64,000 bases of DNA from Phycisphaerales bacterium. GTDB lineage: Bacteria > Planctomycetota > Phycisphaerae > Phycisphaerales > UBA1924. Position 1 is the first letter of the stretch. Each line of letters starts with the position of its first letter. This document shows positions 24,916-34,350 of the stretch, piece by piece. The notes below the pieces were generated by a model, which saw only the letters and a program-made list of their open reading frames with translations, was not told where the DNA came from and did no database searches. The position numbers were made by a program, and so were the translations under genes. Where the stretch lies: positions 310,001 through 374,000 of the forward strand of contig JAJDDN010000006.1 in the NCBI GenBank assembly GCA_029260295.1, written 5' to 3'.

Positions 24916-26781
24916 TTAGCTTGTGCCTGCGAGCTTTCGAACGGTGGTGTCGAAGTTCTTGACCAGGGCACTGATGACAGCATACACAATCCCGATGTAA
25001 ACTCCCGCAGCAATCAAGGCACCGGTCGCAAGGGCGATGCGTGCGGTGGCGAGCCCACTGGATCCGCTATCAACCGTTTCGGCTAGGCGGCTAGCGGGAA
25101 CAACCAAAGCATCGAGGAGCGAGGCTGGGGAGAGCGAAGCCAGGGCAGGGCCGACGACAGGCATGTCTGAGGCCGAGGCCCAGCCGCAAAGACCGAGAAT
25201 TCCTGAAACAATCGCCACAATCGCGACGGTGCCGATGACAGCAGCGAGTGTGCCCTTGCTTTTGAGTGACCATTGCAAACCGATCATGACGCAGAATGCA
25301 ATGAATGGAACAAGCACGAGTGGCGCAAGGAGCCCGGCTTCTGGAAGAACAACAGGGACGGTTATTGCGTTCCCTGAAACTGTTGAAACAGAGATATTGG
25401 CAAGGGCGTCATTTCCAAGCCCTCCTGAGAGTGCGTATAGGCCAGCGATCCCAATAGTAAATGTCGGAACAGCGATGAGCGGGAGAAGATACGAAACCAA
25501 TCCCCGAAGTTTGCCCGTCATGTACATACGAGGGGTGATCGGTGTGGTAAGTATGAGATCAAGGGTGCCATCTTCACGCTCGCCGGCAACGGCCGTGGCG
25601 GCCATATTTATAGCGATGAGCGCGATGACAAAGACCTCTGTGAATACGACAGATCGCAGGATGAACTGAAAATCAGAGGTGTTGATGATGGTCGTGTGGT
25701 AGAGCACGGTTAGAGCAAGACCGAGGACGAGGCCTCCGATGACGAAGGACCAGCGGGCGACGATACGCCAGTAGGTGGCATTTCTTGCGGCGGCTTCGCG
25801 CCATGCGATCGGGTTCGACCAGACAGTTCTTGGCGGGCGGTGATCGATCACGGCACCCTTTCCAAGAAGCTTCCGGTGGAGGGGAACGCCGCTAGAGGTT
25901 TGAGCGATGTTCTTGAGACCACCGGTTCGGACAGTGAGGGTGGATGCAAAGACGAGGAATCCCGAGAGGAGGAGTGAGCCGTAAACCCATGCTCTTGCGG
26001 GTGATTCGAGCATGATTGCTTTGATGCCGGTGTAGGTCCCGGGGATCGCGGCGGGGTACGAGGCCGGGGAAAGGAGGGACCGGAGTGCAAGGAATGGGTT
26101 TGCAGCCGAGATGATGGTCACACCATTGCCAGCAGGCCCGGCCCCCATCCCTCTTGTGCGGAGCCATGCATCAAGTGCGAGGGTTATGGCGAGATAGGTG
26201 ATAACGGAAACATAAAAGGTAAACACGGCACGCTGGCCGACGAGCCTTGAAACTGATAGTGCAATGGCAATCGTACCAACCAAAATGGCGGCCCCAGCAC
26301 TGACGATGTAGGCCGCAAATATTGAACCCCCGGGAACACCTCCAAAGAACTGGGTGAGCGCGAAGAGCGGCAGAGAAGCAAAGAGGAGCGCGAGGACAAA
26401 GAAAAGACGCCCAAAGAGATTCCCGAGAACAATCTCGAGTTTGGACATCGGAGTGGTGAGAAGGATGTCCCAGGTCTTGGGATTGGCCTCATGAGAAATG
26501 GCCCCGGCCATGAATACCGGGGAAAGGATGCAGATGAGGGCAACCTGGAGATAGGCGATCCCGGCAAAGGAGGAAGCACCCGCCGCGGCGAGCTCTCGGT
26601 AAGAAACATCGCCTGTTGGGGTTGAGCCGAGCATCGCCCAAAGGAGGACAATAATGAGAACAGCGAGGTACCCAGAACGCGCGTAGTTGTGCTTACTCCG
26701 TCGAGATGCGTTTTGGACAAGCCGTACAGCGATAGGGTTTGTTGGACCCAATCTCAGGAGCCAACGGATAAATATGGGCAT
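24916..26781 (-). CDS. ABC-2 type transporter permease
   Basis: This 621-residue membrane protein contains two related permease halves. Each has an ABC-2 coupling pattern: ISHEANPKTWDILLTTPMSKLEIVLGN near residue 95-120 and GEREDGTLDLILTTPITPRMYMTGK near residue 405-430, each shown over its full span only in part. Such proteins move lipids, polysaccharide or peptides, or sit in Gld-like motility/secretion ABC systems. No ATPase gene is next to it. TACACT ends 6 bases before the ATG. It converges with the DUF4870 genes. Confidence 0.85.
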   Translation of the reverse strand: MPIFIRWLLRLGPTNPIAVRLVQNASRRSKHNYARSGYLAVLIIVLLWAMLGSTPTGDVSYRELAAAGASSFAGIAYLQVALICILSPVFMAGAISHEANPKTWDILLTTPMSKLEIVLGNLFGRLFFVLALLFASLPLFALTQFFGGVPGGSIFAAYIVSAGAAILVGTIAIALSVSRLVGQRAVFTFYVSVITYLAITLALDAWLRTRGMGAGPAGNGVTIISAANPFLALRSLLSPASYPAAIPGTYTGIKAIMLESPARAWVYGSLLLSGFLVFASTLTVRTGGLKNIAQTSSGVPLHRKLLGKGAVIDHRPPRTVWSNPIAWREAAARNATYWRIVARWSFVIGGLVLGLALTVLYHTTIINTSDFQFILRSVVFTEVFVIALIAINMAATAVAGEREDGTLDLILTTPITPRMYMTGKLRGLVSYLLPLIAVPTFTIGIAGLYALSGGLGNDALANISVSTVSGNAITVPVVLPEAGLLAPLVLVPFIAFCVMIGLQWSLKSKGTLAAVIGTVAIVAIVSGILGLCGWASASDMPVVGPALASLSPASLLDALVVPASRLAETVDSGSSGLATARIALATGALIAAGVYIGIVYAVISALVKNFDTTVRKLAGTS

Positions 26782-26787
26782 AGGAAG

Positions 26788-26793
26788 AGTGTA
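26788..26793 (-). promoter_or_regulatory. Putative leaderless -10 box of the ABC-2 permease
   Basis: TACACT on the minus strand ends 6 bases before the ATG at 26781, without a Shine-Dalgarno between them. Confidence 0.45.
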
Positions 26794-26885
26794 TCGCGGA
26801 ATTCAATCGAAGAACGACCGGTAACACAAACAAAACCCAAGTTTCCATTAATGCTATAAATATGTGAAATTGCTAAGTCTTTTGC

Positions 26886-26915
26886 TTGAATTCGTTTACA
26901 TAAATCTGTTATGCT
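26886..26915 (+). promoter_or_regulatory. Putative promoter of the PEP-CTERM gene
   Basis: TTGAAT (26886-26891) and TATGCT (26910-26915) are separated by 18 bases in an AT-rich stretch. Transcription would begin just before the hairpin at 26927. Confidence 0.5.
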
Positions 26916-26926
26916 CCAAGGTAGAA

Positions 26927-26946
26927 GGTCAGGTCCCTGACCTTTT
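26927..26946 (+). promoter_or_regulatory. Perfect short hairpin at the 5 prime end of an mRNA leader
   Basis: GGTCAGG (26927-26933) and CCTGACC (26936-26942) are exact complements, followed by TTTT. It lies about 105 bases before the ATG at 27050 and close to the predicted transcript start. It could stabilise the mRNA or act as an attenuator. Confidence 0.5.
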
Positions 26947-27049
26947 AGAGAGAACGAGAGAGCCCTGAGACAACTTGAAAGCAGCTCTGTTTGCTGGTTT
27001 TTGCTATGGGGATTTCTCATTTATGTACACCTAGAGAAAGGGAATTACA

Positions 27050-27625
27050 ATGAACAAACTCGCAACAATCACAGGCCTCGCAGTCGCTGCAACCGCAATG
27101 ACCGCTTCGGCAGACCAACTTCTGACATTTGACCTTTCGGTCGTCGATCAGATCACCATCAGTTCCACTTCCGGCAACGCAAGTACTAGCGCAAACGCCA
27201 GTAACTTCACTGGTTTCTACCTCGCTAACTTCTTCAACGCTGCAGGTGTTGGCCCAGCTATCGCTGATGGTGTTGGCGATCTGTCCACCGCAAACAACGC
27301 TTCAGACTTTGGCCCATCGATCTTCAACGGCGGTACCAGCTTTGGCCTCAATATTTGGTCATTCTCCACCGATTTAGATGTCAGCGTTACCGCTGGTGCA
27401 CAGGCATTCAGTGGTTCGGCTACATGGAATGTCACATCGATTGAGTACGCTGCAATGCTCGCCGGCAACATCAGCGGCGACATCTACATGGGCGCTGATA
27501 CCGACGATGACATCGGTGGTCCAAGTGCCATACTCATCGGAACATGGGGCACAGCTATTCCTGCTCCAGGTTCACTAGCACTCCTCGGCCTCGGCGGCAT
27601 GGTCGCTGGTCGTCGTCGTCGCTAA
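27050..27625 (+). CDS. Exported protein with PEP-CTERM-like sorting tail
   Basis: This 191-residue protein has a signal peptide (residues 1-21, ending ASA) and a Ser/Asn/Ala/Gly-rich body with few charged residues. The tail PAPGSLALLGLGGMVAGRRRR is a PEP-CTERM sorting signal. AAAGGGA lies before the ATG. A long leader, a plausible promoter, a strong terminator and regular use of codons such as GCT and GGC suggest high expression. A structural or surface role is likely, but no family is recognised for the body. Confidence 0.85.
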   Translation: MNKLATITGLAVAATAMTASADQLLTFDLSVVDQITISSTSGNASTSANASNFTGFYLANFFNAAGVGPAIADGVGDLSTANNASDFGPSIFNGGTSFGLNIWSFSTDLDVSVTAGAQAFSGSATWNVTSIEYAAMLAGNISGDIYMGADTDDDIGGPSAILIGTWGTAIPAPGSLALLGLGGMVAGRRRR

Positions 27626-27683
27626 TCGAAGATTTCCTCATCCAATGAGGTTCGATTTCTGACCCACTCTGCTTAGCAGAATC

Positions 27684-27717
27684 CGCCGCACACCTCCGGG
27701 TGTGCGGCGTTGTTTTT
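27684..27717 (+). terminator. Intrinsic terminator of the PEP-CTERM gene
   Basis: CGCCGCACACC (27684-27694) pairs perfectly with GGTGTGCGGCG (27699-27709) around a TCCG loop and is followed by TTGTTTTT. It lies 58 bases after the stop codon. Confidence 0.85.
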
Positions 27718-27728
27718 GGTATGGCAAT

Positions 27729-27755
27729 AAAAAAACCCGAGGCGGATGCCTCGGG
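27729..27755 (-). terminator. Intrinsic terminator of clpC
   Basis: CCCGAGGC (27736-27743) and GCCTCGGG (27748-27755) form a perfect stem. On the minus strand it is followed by seven T (27735-27729). It lies 22 bases after the clpC stop. Confidence 0.85.
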
Positions 27756-27777
27756 CTCGGAGTGGTTCACAATCAAA

Positions 27778-30354
27778 TCAGGTGGACTGTGTGCCGGCTG
27801 ATTCCGTCGGGGTACTCGATTCAGAATCGCCCTCGTCTTCATCAATCGTATCAGACACCTTGACATCATCGTTCTCGACAAAGGTATTGACGAACTTAAG
27901 TTCTTCATCTTTACCGATCCGTGTTGCGCTGATGACATTCATCTCATGAAGATCGCCGCTCAACAAGAGTTCTGACAACGGATCCTCGATGTAGCTGCCG
28001 ATCGCTCTGCGGAGCGGGCGGGCGCCAAAGTCGGGGTTGTAACCTTTGTCGATAAGGAAGTCTTTAGCAGACTGATCGATGTTCAGGGTGAAGCCCTGCA
28101 TTTTGAGGCGCTCAGCGACCTTGGCGACCTCGAATTCGACGATCTGTACAAGATCCTCCTTCGTCAATGGCTTAAACACAATGACATCATCAAGACGGTT
28201 GATGAACTCAGGACGGAAGAACCGTTCGATTTCTTTCATCAACACAGACTTAATCGACTCGAACTTATCATCGGGTGCGTGCTTGCCAAAGCCGAAGCCC
28301 CCGCCGCCCTTGATAAGGTCGGCACCGATGTTCGAAGTCATAATGATGATCGTGTTCCTGAAGTCCACATGACGCCCGAACGAGTCGGTCAGGCGACCTT
28401 CTTCCATGATCTGGAGGAGCATGTTAAATACATCCGGGTGCGCCTTCTCAACTTCGTCGAGGAGGACAACAGAATATGGACGCCGACGGATCGCTTCGGT
28501 AAGCTGCCCGCCTTCTTCATACCCAACATACCCGGGAGGCGCGCCAACCAAACGGCTGACGGTGTGCTTCTCCATGTACTCGGACATGTCGAGGTGAATC
28601 AGTGAATCGGCATTTCCGAACATGAACTCAGCGAGTGCCTTGGAAAGCAGCGTTTTACCGACACCTGACGGCCCGACAAAGATAAAGCTGCCCATAGGAC
28701 GCTTGGGATCTTTGAGCCCGGCACGCGCCCGGCGGATCGCCTTGGCGATGACCTTGATGGCATCGTCCTGCGAGATAACGCTCTTGTGCAGCTCGTCTTC
28801 GAGACGGAGTAGACGCTTGGCCTCTTCCTTCTCGAGTTTCTGAAGCGGGACGCCGGTCATTTTGGAGACAACCTCAGCGATGACCGCCTCATCAACAAGC
28901 CCGGAGGATTCTTGCTGCTTGGCGCGCCACTCGGTCTGGATGTCGTCCTTCTTCTTCCGCGCCTGCTCCGCTTGGTCGCGGAGTTCGGCGGCCTTTTCGT
29001 AATCAGCATTCTTGACCGCGTCGTCCTTGGCAACCGAGAGCTTCTCGATGTCCGCCTCAAGATCAGCCAAGTTTGGTGGCTTGGTCATGGACTTGATACG
29101 GATGCGAGCACCGGCCTCATCAATAACATCAATCGACTTGTCCGGCTGGACACGCCCGGTGATGTACCGGCCCGAAAGCTCAACAGCGGCGCGGATAGCC
29201 GCGTCGGTGTACTTCACACGGTGATGCTCTTCGTACTTGGGACGAATCCCTTTAAGAATTTCAATGGCCTGCTCGTCGCTCGGTGGTTCAACAGCGATCG
29301 ATTGGAACCGGCGATCAAGCGCAGCGTCCTTCTCGATGTACTTGCGGTACTCGTCAAAGGTGGTCGCGCCGACACACTGGATCTCCCCACGAGCCATCGC
29401 TGGTTTGAGGACATTGGATGCATCAATAGCACCCTCGGCACCACCGGCACCAACCAAGGTGTGGAGTTCGTCAATAAAGAGGATGATGTTGCCCGCACGG
29501 CGGACCTCGTTCATGACCGCTTTGATCCGTTCTTCGAACTGACCGCGGTACTTCGTTCCCGCGACCATCATGGCCAGGTCAAGAACTACGACACGCTTGC
29601 CATCAAGAATATCAGGGACTTCCTGTTCGACAATCCGCTGGGCGAGACCTTCAACAATTGCGGTTTTACCAACACCCGCCTCACCAAGAAGAACAGGGTT
29701 GTTCTTGGTACGACGGCAAAGAATCTGGGTCAGGCGCTCGATCTCATGAGACCGCCCGATGACGGGATCTAGCTGACCATCTTGAGCGAGCTCGGTCAGG
29801 TCGCGGCCGAAGGAATCGAGAGCTGGGGTCTTGGATTTACCCTTCGCCTTTGCTGATGATCCCATCGGTGCATCTGAATCAGATGGACCCGTGATGGATT
29901 CAGCACTGGACTCAGCACCCGCACCGAGAAGATTCAGAACCTCCTCGCGGACCTCTTCGAGCTTGAGTGAAAGATTCATCAGGACCTGAGCGGCCACACC
30001 ATCGTGCTCGCGGAGGAGCCCCAGGAGGATGTGCTCGGTGCCGACATAGTTATGATTGAGATTACGGGCCTCTTCGATCGCGTACTCAATGACCTTCTTG
30101 GCTCGCGGGGTCTGGGGAAGCTTCCCCATCGTGACCATTTCTGGCCCGGCGCGAACGAGTCGCTCCACCTCAAGGCGAACCTTACGAAGATCGACTTCGA
30201 GGTTCTTGAGGACATTGGCGCCGACGCCTGAGCCCTCTTTGACGAGCCCGAGCAGAACATGCTCGGTCCCGATGTATTCGTGGTTGAAGCGTTGAGCTTC
30301 TTGATTGGCCAAAGCCATGACTTTGCGGGCACGATCTGTAAATCGTTCAAACAT
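27778..30354 (-). CDS. clpC: ATP-dependent Clp protease ATP-binding subunit ClpC
   Basis: ClpC is a Hsp100 unfoldase that feeds substrates to ClpP. The 858-residue protein shows two N-terminal Clp repeats ([17 protein letters not shown] and [17 protein letters not shown]), the first AAA module with GEAGVGKT, a middle region with a UVR-like segment ([14 protein letters not shown]), and the second AAA module with GPSGVGKT. The C-terminal tail is acidic and Ser/Thr-rich. GGGAG precedes the ATG by 8 bases. No mcsA, mcsB or ctsR gene is adjacent, so the regulation differs from the Bacillus operon. Confidence 0.96.
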   Translation of the reverse strand: MFERFTDRARKVMALANQEAQRFNHEYIGTEHVLLGLVKEGSGVGANVLKNLEVDLRKVRLEVERLVRAGPEMVTMGKLPQTPRAKKVIEYAIEEARNLNHNYVGTEHILLGLLREHDGVAAQVLMNLSLKLEEVREEVLNLLGAGAESSAESITGPSDSDAPMGSSAKAKGKSKTPALDSFGRDLTELAQDGQLDPVIGRSHEIERLTQILCRRTKNNPVLLGEAGVGKTAIVEGLAQRIVEQEVPDILDGKRVVVLDLAMMVAGTKYRGQFEERIKAVMNEVRRAGNIILFIDELHTLVGAGGAEGAIDASNVLKPAMARGEIQCVGATTFDEYRKYIEKDAALDRRFQSIAVEPPSDEQAIEILKGIRPKYEEHHRVKYTDAAIRAAVELSGRYITGRVQPDKSIDVIDEAGARIRIKSMTKPPNLADLEADIEKLSVAKDDAVKNADYEKAAELRDQAEQARKKKDDIQTEWRAKQQESSGLVDEAVIAEVVSKMTGVPLQKLEKEEAKRLLRLEDELHKSVISQDDAIKVIAKAIRRARAGLKDPKRPMGSFIFVGPSGVGKTLLSKALAEFMFGNADSLIHLDMSEYMEKHTVSRLVGAPPGYVGYEEGGQLTEAIRRRPYSVVLLDEVEKAHPDVFNMLLQIMEEGRLTDSFGRHVDFRNTIIIMTSNIGADLIKGGGGFGFGKHAPDDKFESIKSVLMKEIERFFRPEFINRLDDVIVFKPLTKEDLVQIVEFEVAKVAERLKMQGFTLNIDQSAKDFLIDKGYNPDFGARPLRRAIGSYIEDPLSELLLSGDLHEMNVISATRIGKDEELKFVNTFVENDDVKVSDTIDEDEGDSESSTPTESAGTQST

Positions 30355-30795
30355 GCCTGAATCTCCCGCCCCCGGTCAATGAGTCCCGGGTGCTTATTGG
30401 CGTTTTGAGGCGCCGGATTGTGTATCCCTGCTCAATAGTTGAACAAGGGATCTGAATGAATTGTTCGTGCCTGCGCTCGTTTGGATCTAAATCCTTGACA
30501 ACACCGTGCACAATCAATCCGTATTGTCTATATCGGGTGCATGGGGCGTGCCAGTTCGGCAAGACCTGAAAATCGAGCATAGATCATCGTTTTGGGTGTA
30601 AGGTCGTGAATTTACAACAGGTTGGGGCAGTTTTATCCACCCAGAGCCAATCGGGAGGATGAAAATCTGGCGTGTCAATCGGGTGAATCGGTGCCGTTTT
30701 GGCATGAGGCGATGAGGGGGCGAACCTATAGTGCCGATGCAGAAGTAGAAATAGACTCAAATCTTGCCTCAGGGCGATTTATAAAGGATATTGGC
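30355..30795. other. Divergent promoter region between clpC and lpd
   Basis: These 441 bases hold no convincing gene. An in-frame upstream extension of lpd to 30622 exists but lacks family sequence. TTGACA at 30496-30501 is a perfect -35 hexamer, but TATTGT lies 21 bases further on, which is too far for a normal promoter. Control elements for both genes probably lie here. Confidence 0.5.
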
Positions 30796-32352
30796 GTGGC
30801 AAACAAGCACTTTGATGTTGTGGTAATTGGTGGCGGTCCTGGTGGGTATGTCGGGGCAATCCGTGCCGCCCAGCTCGGATATAAGGTCGCGATCATCGAA
30901 CGCGCCCGTCTCGGGGGCGTGTGCCTCAACTGGGGATGTATCCCCTCAAAGGCCCTGATCGCCAACGCCGAGCTCATGGAAAAACTTGCCGAGCAAGAAG
31001 AATGGGGCATTACCACAGGCGAAGTGAAGTTCGACTGGAACAAGGTCATCGGCCGATCACGCGATGTCGCCGACAAACTCAACAAGGGCGTTGAGTACCT
31101 GATGAAAAAGAACAAGATTGAGTTCATCAACAAGCACGCCAAGATTGTCAAAGCCGGTGGCGGCTCTGGAGCGAACGGGGTCCAGATCGAGCTCCGCGAC
31201 TGCAAGCTCAATGAAGAACTCACACCTTCACCTGTTGAAGTCGGCAAGGCAACCGAAACGATCACCTGCGACAAGGTCATCGTCGCGACCGGTGCTGTTG
31301 CCCGCGATCTCCCATTCGCCAAGTTCGATGGCAAGAAGATCTGGGGCGCCCGCGAAGCGATGAACAACTCGGACCGACCGGAACACTTGATCGTCGTCGG
31401 AGCCGGCGCGATCGGAATGGAGTTCGGGTATGTCTACAAGAACTTCGGCTCAAAGGTCACCATCATCGAGATGCTCGACCGTCTCGTCCCCGTCGAGGAC
31501 GAGCAGGTCGGCAAAGAGATGACCAAGGTCTATAAAAAGCACGGATATGATGTCCGCGTCAAGACCGGCGTCATGGACATCGACGCCAAGGGCAAAGGCG
31601 TCAAGGTCACTGTCGCCCCGATGGGCAAAGACGGCAAGCCAGACGCGTCAAAGAAAGAAGTCATCGAGGGCGACAAGGTTCTCCTAGCAATCGGTGTAGT
31701 TGGCCGGTTCGACGGGTTGTTTGATGACTCGCTCGGTCTCGAAACCGTCAAGGGCCACATCAAAACCGACTATGTCCCACTGAGCGCCGATTCGCCAAGC
31801 GATCCAAAGGCTCTTGATTACAAGACCAATCTCCCAGGCATCTACGCCATCGGTGATGTCATCGGCCCGCCATGGCTGGCCCATGTCGCCGGCGAAGAGG
31901 CGGTGCTTTGTGTCGAACGCTTCGCATTCAAAGAAGGCAAAGACAAACACGACCCGATCCCGATGGATTACACCGTGATCCCGGGCTGCACCTACTGCCA
32001 CCCACAAGTCGGCAGCGTTGGGTACACCGAGCAAGCACTCAAAGCCCAAGGCATGAAGAAGGGTGTCGATTACGACATCGGTGTCTTCCAGAACCAAGCA
32101 CTCGGTAAAGCCATCGCCACCCGCCACACCGACGGCTTCGTCAAGATCATCCGGGGCCTCCCCCGCGGAGAAATCCTCGGCACCCACATTATCGGCGATC
32201 AAGCCACCGAGCTCATCGCCGAGATGACCCTCGCCCGCCGCCTCGAAGCGACGACCGAGGAAATCATCGCAACGGTCCACGCCCACCCAACCATGCACGA
32301 AGCGGTCCACGAGGCAGCACTGGCGTCTGAGGGGCGGGTTATTAACTCCTGA
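30796..32352 (+). CDS. lpdA: Dihydrolipoyl dehydrogenase (E3)
   Basis: This flavoenzyme reoxidises lipoamide in 2-oxoacid dehydrogenase or glycine-cleavage complexes with NAD. The ~518-residue protein has the FAD-binding DVVVIGGGPGGYVGAIRAAQ, the redox disulfide GGVCLNWGCIPSKAL, the NAD-binding VVGAGAIGMEFGYVYKNFG, the second FAD motif YAIGDV, and the C-terminal HAHPTMHEAVHEA with the catalytic His-Glu pair. The start is a GTG at 30796 with AAGGA 7 bases before it; upstream residues in the same frame do not fit the family. Several lysine-rich insertions make it longer than the E. coli protein (474). Confidence 0.95.
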   Translation: MANKHFDVVVIGGGPGGYVGAIRAAQLGYKVAIIERARLGGVCLNWGCIPSKALIANAELMEKLAEQEEWGITTGEVKFDWNKVIGRSRDVADKLNKGVEYLMKKNKIEFINKHAKIVKAGGGSGANGVQIELRDCKLNEELTPSPVEVGKATETITCDKVIVATGAVARDLPFAKFDGKKIWGAREAMNNSDRPEHLIVVGAGAIGMEFGYVYKNFGSKVTIIEMLDRLVPVEDEQVGKEMTKVYKKHGYDVRVKTGVMDIDAKGKGVKVTVAPMGKDGKPDASKKEVIEGDKVLLAIGVVGRFDGLFDDSLGLETVKGHIKTDYVPLSADSPSDPKALDYKTNLPGIYAIGDVIGPPWLAHVAGEEAVLCVERFAFKEGKDKHDPIPMDYTVIPGCTYCHPQVGSVGYTEQALKAQGMKKGVDYDIGVFQNQALGKAIATRHTDGFVKIIRGLPRGEILGTHIIGDQATELIAEMTLARRLEATTEEIIATVHAHPTMHEAVHEAALASEGRVINS

Positions 32353-32416
32353 ACATATCCACACTGGAATTTAATTTTTCATTGCGGAGCCGACCTAAAT
32401 GCTGCACAATGCAGGT

Positions 32417-32980
32417 ATGTACATTGTAAGGCTTGCAGACACTCGCTTTTTCTTGGTATTCTTTGTTGTGAGTATCACGATCATGATTCCCGGGTGCAGC
32501 AACCAAGAACGACCAACTGTCTCGACCGATGCAGATGTTGACCGCGTCCTCATTCCAACAGCGGTGTTGTACATCCAAGCCGAGGATGAGATTGTCATCG
32601 AGACCCACTCCATAACCTTGGGTGCGTCGAGTCTCTTTCCGTCCCAACTCCCGGTGCGCACAAAGCTCCCTGATGGCCAACTCGTGGATGGGCTCTACCC
32701 GCCGAAAGAATCTCAGCTCAGGACGCCGGGAAGGCCGCCGCCGATCTGGGACATCCCGACGATGATTCGATTCGACAATGGTGCATGGATCGCCGTGAGG
32801 GTCCCTGGCAACTTGTACTCAGACGGCACCATCACGACCGCCTACCAAGCAACTGCCAAAGTTGATTCAATGCTCTGGGAGGGACACACTCAGTTTCGTG
32901 TTCTGGTCAACGGCGCGGTGTTTCCAAGGGGGCTCATACAGAGACGGGAACTTATAAAAAAACAAAGGAGAGAACCATGA
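32417..32980 (+). CDS. Putative lipoprotein, unknown function
   Basis: This ~187-residue protein starts at the ATG at 32417 (an earlier ATG lies at 32399). A hydrophobic signal (FFLVFFVVSITIMIPGC) ends in a lipobox-like IPGC, so it should be lipid-anchored. The rest has no recognised domain. A Pro-rich stretch (RTPGRPPPIWDIP) lies in the middle and a basic tail at the end. It overlaps the following frame by ATGA, so they form an operon with the interrupted metalloprotease gene. Confidence 0.6.
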   Translation: MYIVRLADTRFFLVFFVVSITIMIPGCSNQERPTVSTDADVDRVLIPTAVLYIQAEDEIVIETHSITLGASSLFPSQLPVRTKLPDGQLVDGLYPPKESQLRTPGRPPPIWDIPTMIRFDNGAWIAVRVPGNLYSDGTITTAYQATAKVDSMLWEGHTQFRVLVNGAVFPRGLIQRRELIKKQRREP

Positions 32981-33318
32981 TTATCCAATCGATCGTCGCA
33001 GCACTCGTTATCCAGCAAGCTCCTGTTGATGAGTACTCAACGATCCCCACAAAGGTGGTTGTAGACTCTGGCGGAAAGACACATGTTGATTTCATAGAGT
33101 TGCACCAGGTTGAGCCCGGTGATTTCCCTGACGAGATTCCGTGCTATAACCTTTCATCTGACGGCGCTCTTGTCTCCGGGATCACCTACACAGGCTCCAG
33201 CCCAAGCGGTGTACACAACCACGAGTACCCCTATCAGTTGATTCAGAATCAAGATGGAAGCTGGGAGTTAACTCATGCGAGTTGGACCGTATATCACGGT
33301 CCAATAGACAAAGCTTAG
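32977..33318 (+). CDS. N-terminal segment of the interrupted metalloprotease
   Basis: This 113-residue frame begins at an ATG with AGGAG 6 bases upstream and overlaps the lipoprotein gene by ATGA. The first ~14 residues are hydrophobic and may be a short signal peptide. The rest (KVVVDSGGKTHVDFIEL, NHEYPYQLIQNQDGSWEL) has no clear family. It stops at TAG, after which the frame continues into the protease domain. It may also be a small independent gene. Confidence 0.5.
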   Translation: MIIQSIVAALVIQQAPVDEYSTIPTKVVVDSGGKTHVDFIELHQVEPGDFPDEIPCYNLSSDGALVSGITYTGSSPSGVHNHEYPYQLIQNQDGSWELTHASWTVYHGPIDKA

Positions 33319-33324
33319 ACACAT

Positions 33325-34326
33325 TTGATTCCAGGATCAGAGACGATACCAGTCTACTCGCTTGAGCGTATTGAGCGATTGGAGCGCGAGCATGCCGAGA
33401 GGGAACTGCGAGGCGCCGGACCTGCGTTGACATGGTCTTACGATCACAACACAAACATTCCAAAAAACCACCTGAGTGAAGATCAGGTCAAGAGTGTGAT
33501 CAACGAGGCGGTCGAACGCTGGAAACAAGTGCTAATCGACGAATCGCTTGTGTTCCACTTCCATTTCCGATGGGATAACGATCCAGAACTCGGAGCAACT
33601 CTGGCTTACGCTGACGCGATGGCGGTGCCCCGAACCTTTACAAGCACAAGGGTTGATCTCGTCCTTGCATACGAATCAAAATCGAATGACGCAGACGCGT
33701 ATGAACAAACCATCATAAATAACCTAACTTCTTCGAGTAATTATAGTTACACGACCGACAGCAGCACATTCAGTTCCCCTACGATCTATGTCAACGAAGC
33801 GGTTGTTTCCAACTTCGGGCAGATGACTCCTCCGGCGAATGATTTGGTCATTAATCTGGGGCAGCAGTGGTTTACCAACTTCGGTATCCCCCATCTTGAC
33901 CCTTCCGTGCCCGTACCCGCTGGCGAGGACGATCTTCTCGCGACACTTATCCATGAAATCGGTCATCACCTGGGGATGACATCCAGGGTAGAAATACTCG
34001 CGGAAGACCAACTAAAGACTTCGATCACATTGTGGGACTACTTCAGGGTTGATTCAAGTGCGGGATCCGTATCCGGATTTGAGTTTCGAACCCTCCCTCG
34101 CGAAATGCGGCTCTCGACCATGGCGGAGCCGGTCGGAATCCTGGCAATTAACAGTGGTACATGGACCAAAATACTCTCACTTGGATTTGATCGCATTCCC
34201 CCCTTAGACCAAGGTGATGACAGAACCTCTCCCCACTGGAAAGATAATGATCTGCTTGGTGGTAAGTATGTCGGGATCATGGATCCAACTCTCGGCCCCG
34301 AAGACTCATATGTAGTCAACAACTGA
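33325..34326 (+). CDS. Catalytic segment of the interrupted metalloprotease
   Basis: This open segment of ~333 residues contains the zinc-binding HEIGHHLGM at about residues 212-220, the HExxHxxG pattern of matrixin-like metzincins, and an upstream LTWSYDHNTNIPKNHLSEDQVKSVI lead typical of matrixin starts (given here over its full length only in part). The only start is a TTG at 33325 without a ribosome site, and no signal peptide is present. It ends at a TGA in the middle of the domain-closing segment. On its own it is unlikely to be exported. Confidence 0.5.
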   Translation: MIPGSETIPVYSLERIERLEREHAERELRGAGPALTWSYDHNTNIPKNHLSEDQVKSVINEAVERWKQVLIDESLVFHFHFRWDNDPELGATLAYADAMAVPRTFTSTRVDLVLAYESKSNDADAYEQTIINNLTSSSNYSYTTDSSTFSSPTIYVNEAVVSNFGQMTPPANDLVINLGQQWFTNFGIPHLDPSVPVPAGEDDLLATLIHEIGHHLGMTSRVEILAEDQLKTSITLWDYFRVDSSAGSVSGFEFRTLPREMRLSTMAEPVGILAINSGTWTKILSLGFDRIPPLDQGDDRTSPHWKDNDLLGGKYVGIMDPTLGPEDSYVVNN

Positions 34327-34350
34327 TATATCCAAGAAGCGGATATACGG

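Noticed and set aside
30496-30528. TTGACA with TATTGT as a promoter of lpd
   Set aside because: The spacer is 21 bases, too long for a normal sigma-70 promoter, so it is only mentioned as part of the intergenic region.
34324-34326. TGA as a selenocysteine codon in the metzincin gene
   Set aside because: The site is outside the active centre, a second stop (TAG) breaks the same gene, and no selenocysteine-type hairpin was recognised after it.
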